Below, piece by piece: positions 61,401 through 64,000 of a DNA stretch of 64,000 nucleotides. The stretch is from Pleodorina starrii (taxonomy: Eukaryota; Chlorophyta; Chlorophyceae; Chlamydomonadales; Volvocaceae): the NCBI GenBank assembly GCA_030267565.1, contig BRXU01000019.1:2096501-2160500 (forward strand). Reading direction: 5' to 3'. Position numbers and translations under genes: made by a program. The first letter of the stretch is position 1, and every line of letters begins with the position of its first letter. The notes beneath the pieces were generated by a model that saw only the letters and a program-made list of their open reading frames with translations, was not told the origin of the DNA and did no database searches.

Positions 61401-64000
61401 CGTAGACCCACGTGCCAGCCCCGTAGACCCACGGGCCAGCCTCGTAGACCCATGGGCCAGCCCCGTAGACCCACGGGCCAGACCCGTAGACCGACGGGCC
61501 AGCCCCGTAGACCCACGGGCAAGCCCCGTAGACCCATGGGCCAGACCCGTAGACCCACGTGCCAGACCCGTAGACCCACGGGCCAGCCCCGTAGACCCGC
61601 GGGCCAGCCCCGTAGACCCACGTGCCAGACCCGTAGACCCACGGGCCAGCCCCGTAGACCCACGGGCCAGACCCGTAGACCCATGGCTCAGCCCCGTAGA
61701 CCCATGGCTCAGCCCCGTAGACCCACGGGCCAGCCCCGTAGACTTACGGGCCAGCCTCGTAGACCCATGGCTCAGCCAAGTAGACCCATGGGCCAGCCCC
61801 GTAGACCCACGGGCCAGACGCGTAGACCGATGGGCCAGCCCCGTAAACCCGCGGGCCAGCCCCGTAGACCCACGGGCCAGCCCCGTAGACCCATGGGCCA
61901 GCCCCGTAGACCCACGGGCCAGCCCCGTAGACTCACGGGCCAGCCCCGTGGACCCATGGCTCAGCCCCATAGACACACGTGCCAGACCCGTAGACCCACA
62001 GGCCAGCCCCGTAGACCCACCGGCCAGCCTTGTAGACCCATGGATTAGCCCCATAGACCCATGGCTCAGCCCCGTAGACCCACGTACCAGACCCGTAGAC
62101 CCACGGGCCAGCCCCGTAGACTCACGGGCCAGACCCGTAGACCCATGGCTCAGTCCCGTAGACCCACGTGCAAGACCCGTAGACCCATGGCTCAGCCCCG
62201 TAGACCCGCGGGCCAGACCCGTAGACACACGGGCCAGCCCCGTAGACCCGCGGGCCAGCCCCGTAGACCCACGTGCCAGACCCGTAGACCCACGGGCCAG
62301 CCCCGTAGACCCGCGGGCCAGCCCCGTAGACCCACGTGCCAGACCCGTAGACCCACGGGCCAGCCCCGTAGACCCATGGCTCAGCCCCGTAGACCCGCGG
62401 GCCAGACCCGTAGACCCACGTGCCAGACCCGTAGACCCACACACAAGCCCCGTAGACCCACACACCAGCCCCGGAGACCCACGTGCCAGACCCGTAGACC
62501 CATACACCAGCCCCGTAGACCCACGGGCCAGCCCCGTAGACCCATGGCTCAACCCCGTAGACCCACGGGCCAGTCCCGTAGATCCATTGCTCATCCCCGT
62601 AGACCCACGGGCCAGCCCCGTAGACCCCTGGCTCAGCCCCGTAGACCCATGGCTCAGCCCCATAGACCCATGGCTCAGCCCCGTAGACCCACAGGCCAGC
62701 TCCGTAGATCCATGGCTTATCCCCGTAGACCCACGGGCCAGCCCCCTAGACCCACGGGCCAGCCCCGTAGACCGACGGGCCAGCCCCGTAGACCCACGGG
62801 CCAGCCCCGTAGACCCACGGGCCAGCCTCGTAGACCCACGGGCCAGTCCCGTAGACCCACGGGCCAGACCCGTAGACCCGCGGGCCAGCCCCGTAGACCC
62901 ACGGGCCAGCCTCGTAGACCCACGGGCCAGCCCCGAAGCCCCGCAGGCCAGACCCGTAGACCCACGTGCCAGCCCCGTAGACCCACGGGCCAGCCTCGTA
63001 GACCCATGGGCCAGCCCCGTAGACCCACGGGCCAGACCCGTAGACCGACGGGCCAGCCCCGTAGACCCACGGGCAAGCCCCGTAGACCCATGGGCCAGAC
63101 CCGTAGACCCACGTGCCAGACCCGTAGACCCACGGGCCAGCCCCGTAGACCCGCGGGCCAGCCACGTATACCCACGTGCCAGCCCCGTAGACCTACAGGC
63201 CAGCCCCGTAGAACCACGGGCCAGCCCCGTAGACCCATGGCTCAGCCCCATAGACCCATGGCTCAGCCCCGTAGACCCGCGGGCCAGCCCCTTAGACCCG
63301 CGGGGCAGCACCGTAGACCCACGGAACAGCCCCGTAGACCCACAGGCCAGCCCCGTAGACCCAAGGGCCAGACCCGTAGACCCGCGGGCCAGCCCCGTAC
63401 ACCCGCGGGCCAGACCCGTAGACCCGCGGGTCAGACCCGTAGACCCACGTGCCAGACCCGTACACCCACGGGCCAGACCCGTAGACCCACGGGCCAGACC
63501 CGTAGACCCGCGGGCTAGCCCCGTAGACCCATGGCTCAGCCCCGTAGACCCGCGGGCCAGACCCGTAGACCCACGTGCCAGACCCGTACACCCACGGGCC
63601 AGACCCGTAGACCCACGGAACAGCCCCGTAGACCCACAGACCAGCCCCGTAGACCCGCGGGCTAGCCCCGTAGACCCATAGCTCAGCCCCGTAGACCCGC
63701 GGGCCAGACCCGTAGACCCACGTGCCAGACCCGTAGACCCGCGGGCTAGCCCCGTAGACCCATGGCTCAGCCCCGTAGACCCGCGGGCCAGACCCGTAGA
63801 CCCACGTGCCAGACCCGTACACCCACGGGCCAGACCCGTAGACCCACGGAACAGCCCCGTAGACCCACAGACCAGCCCCGTAGACCCGCGGGCTAGCCCC
63901 GTAGACCCATAGCTCAGCCCCGTAGACCCGCGGGCCAGACCCGTAGACCCACGTGCCAGACCCGTAGACCCGCGGGCCAGCCCCGTAGACTCACGGACCA
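55408..64000. repeat. 21-bp minisatellite array, about 409 units, running off the window
   Basis: The unit is CAGCCCCGTAGACCCACGGGC with a few recurrent variants (ACCC for CCCC, CATGG or CGCGG for CACGG, CTCAG for GCCAG). Because 21 is a multiple of three and the unit has no stop in several frames, long open frames exist on both strands: GSTGLAR heptads on the minus strand (1,884 and 771 codons), PRRPTGQ and PVDPRAS heptads on the plus strand. The frames follow from unit length and are not evidence of translation. I see no splice sites, unique flanking exon or start region belonging to a gene. Confidence 0.95.
60160..63270. repeat. Higher-order duplication with a 1,554-bp period in the minisatellite
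   Basis: The pattern of unit variants at about 60160-61600 recurs at about 61714-63150, exactly 1,554 bp (74 units) away. For example the rare GTAGACTTACGGGCC variant occurs at 60185 and 61739, and GGATTAGCCCC at 60488 and 62042. A second long match links about 58460-59030 with about 63250-63820 at an offset of 4,788 bp (228 units). Confidence 0.85.

Noticed and set aside
55405..63681. Open frames of 771, 1,095 and 1,884 codons in the minisatellite
   Set aside because: A stop-free 21-bp unit keeps frames open on both strands automatically. No splice sites, start region or unique domain supports a gene.
55408..64000. CRISPR-like array
   Set aside because: There are no unique spacers; units are contiguous 21-mers in a eukaryotic genome.

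Overview
This is eukaryotic nuclear DNA, most likely from a chlamydomonad/volvocine green alga. The pointers are many short GT-AG introns, GC-rich exons full of Ala/Gly/Ser/Gln low-complexity stretches, and TGTAA polyadenylation signals at both gene ends. The organism is inferred from gene style, not from a marker gene.

Layout. (1) 1-629, minus strand: first two exons of an unrecognised gene that runs off the left edge. (2) 630-1176: intergenic gap between divergent genes. (3) 1177-40130, plus strand: one giant gene that I could reconstruct as 63 phase-consistent exons, about 7,487 codons. It encodes a VPS13-type bridge-like lipid-transfer protein. In order it has a hydrophobic N-terminal segment, a chorein region, a very long repeating beta-groove core, six VPS13 adaptor-binding (VAB) repeats each with the diagnostic Asn and split by a ~1,000-residue disordered insertion, a tandem C2 pair, an APT1-like region, an ATG2-C-like helical region and a C-terminal PH-like domain. 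(4) 40131-41448: convergent 3' ends. (5) 41449-53516, minus strand: a large multi-exon gene for an Ala/Gly/Pro/Gln-rich, mostly helical protein that I do not recognise; seven 3' exons and the first exon are well supported and the middle is approximate. (6) 53517-55407: no convincing gene; includes an AT-richer island. (7) 55408-64000, running off the right edge: a minisatellite of about 409 copies of a 21-bp unit with higher-order structure (1,554-bp and 4,788-bp offsets).

Introns of the giant gene carry mobile DNA: a complete tRNA-related SINE with 12-bp target-site duplications, several 3' fragments of what looks like the same family each followed by an (ATT)n tail, a 150-bp tRNA-box element between two identical 49-bp copies, and a 135-bp module shared almost exactly by two introns. 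The giant protein would act at membrane contact sites moving phospholipids in bulk. Its neighbours give no functional context for it.
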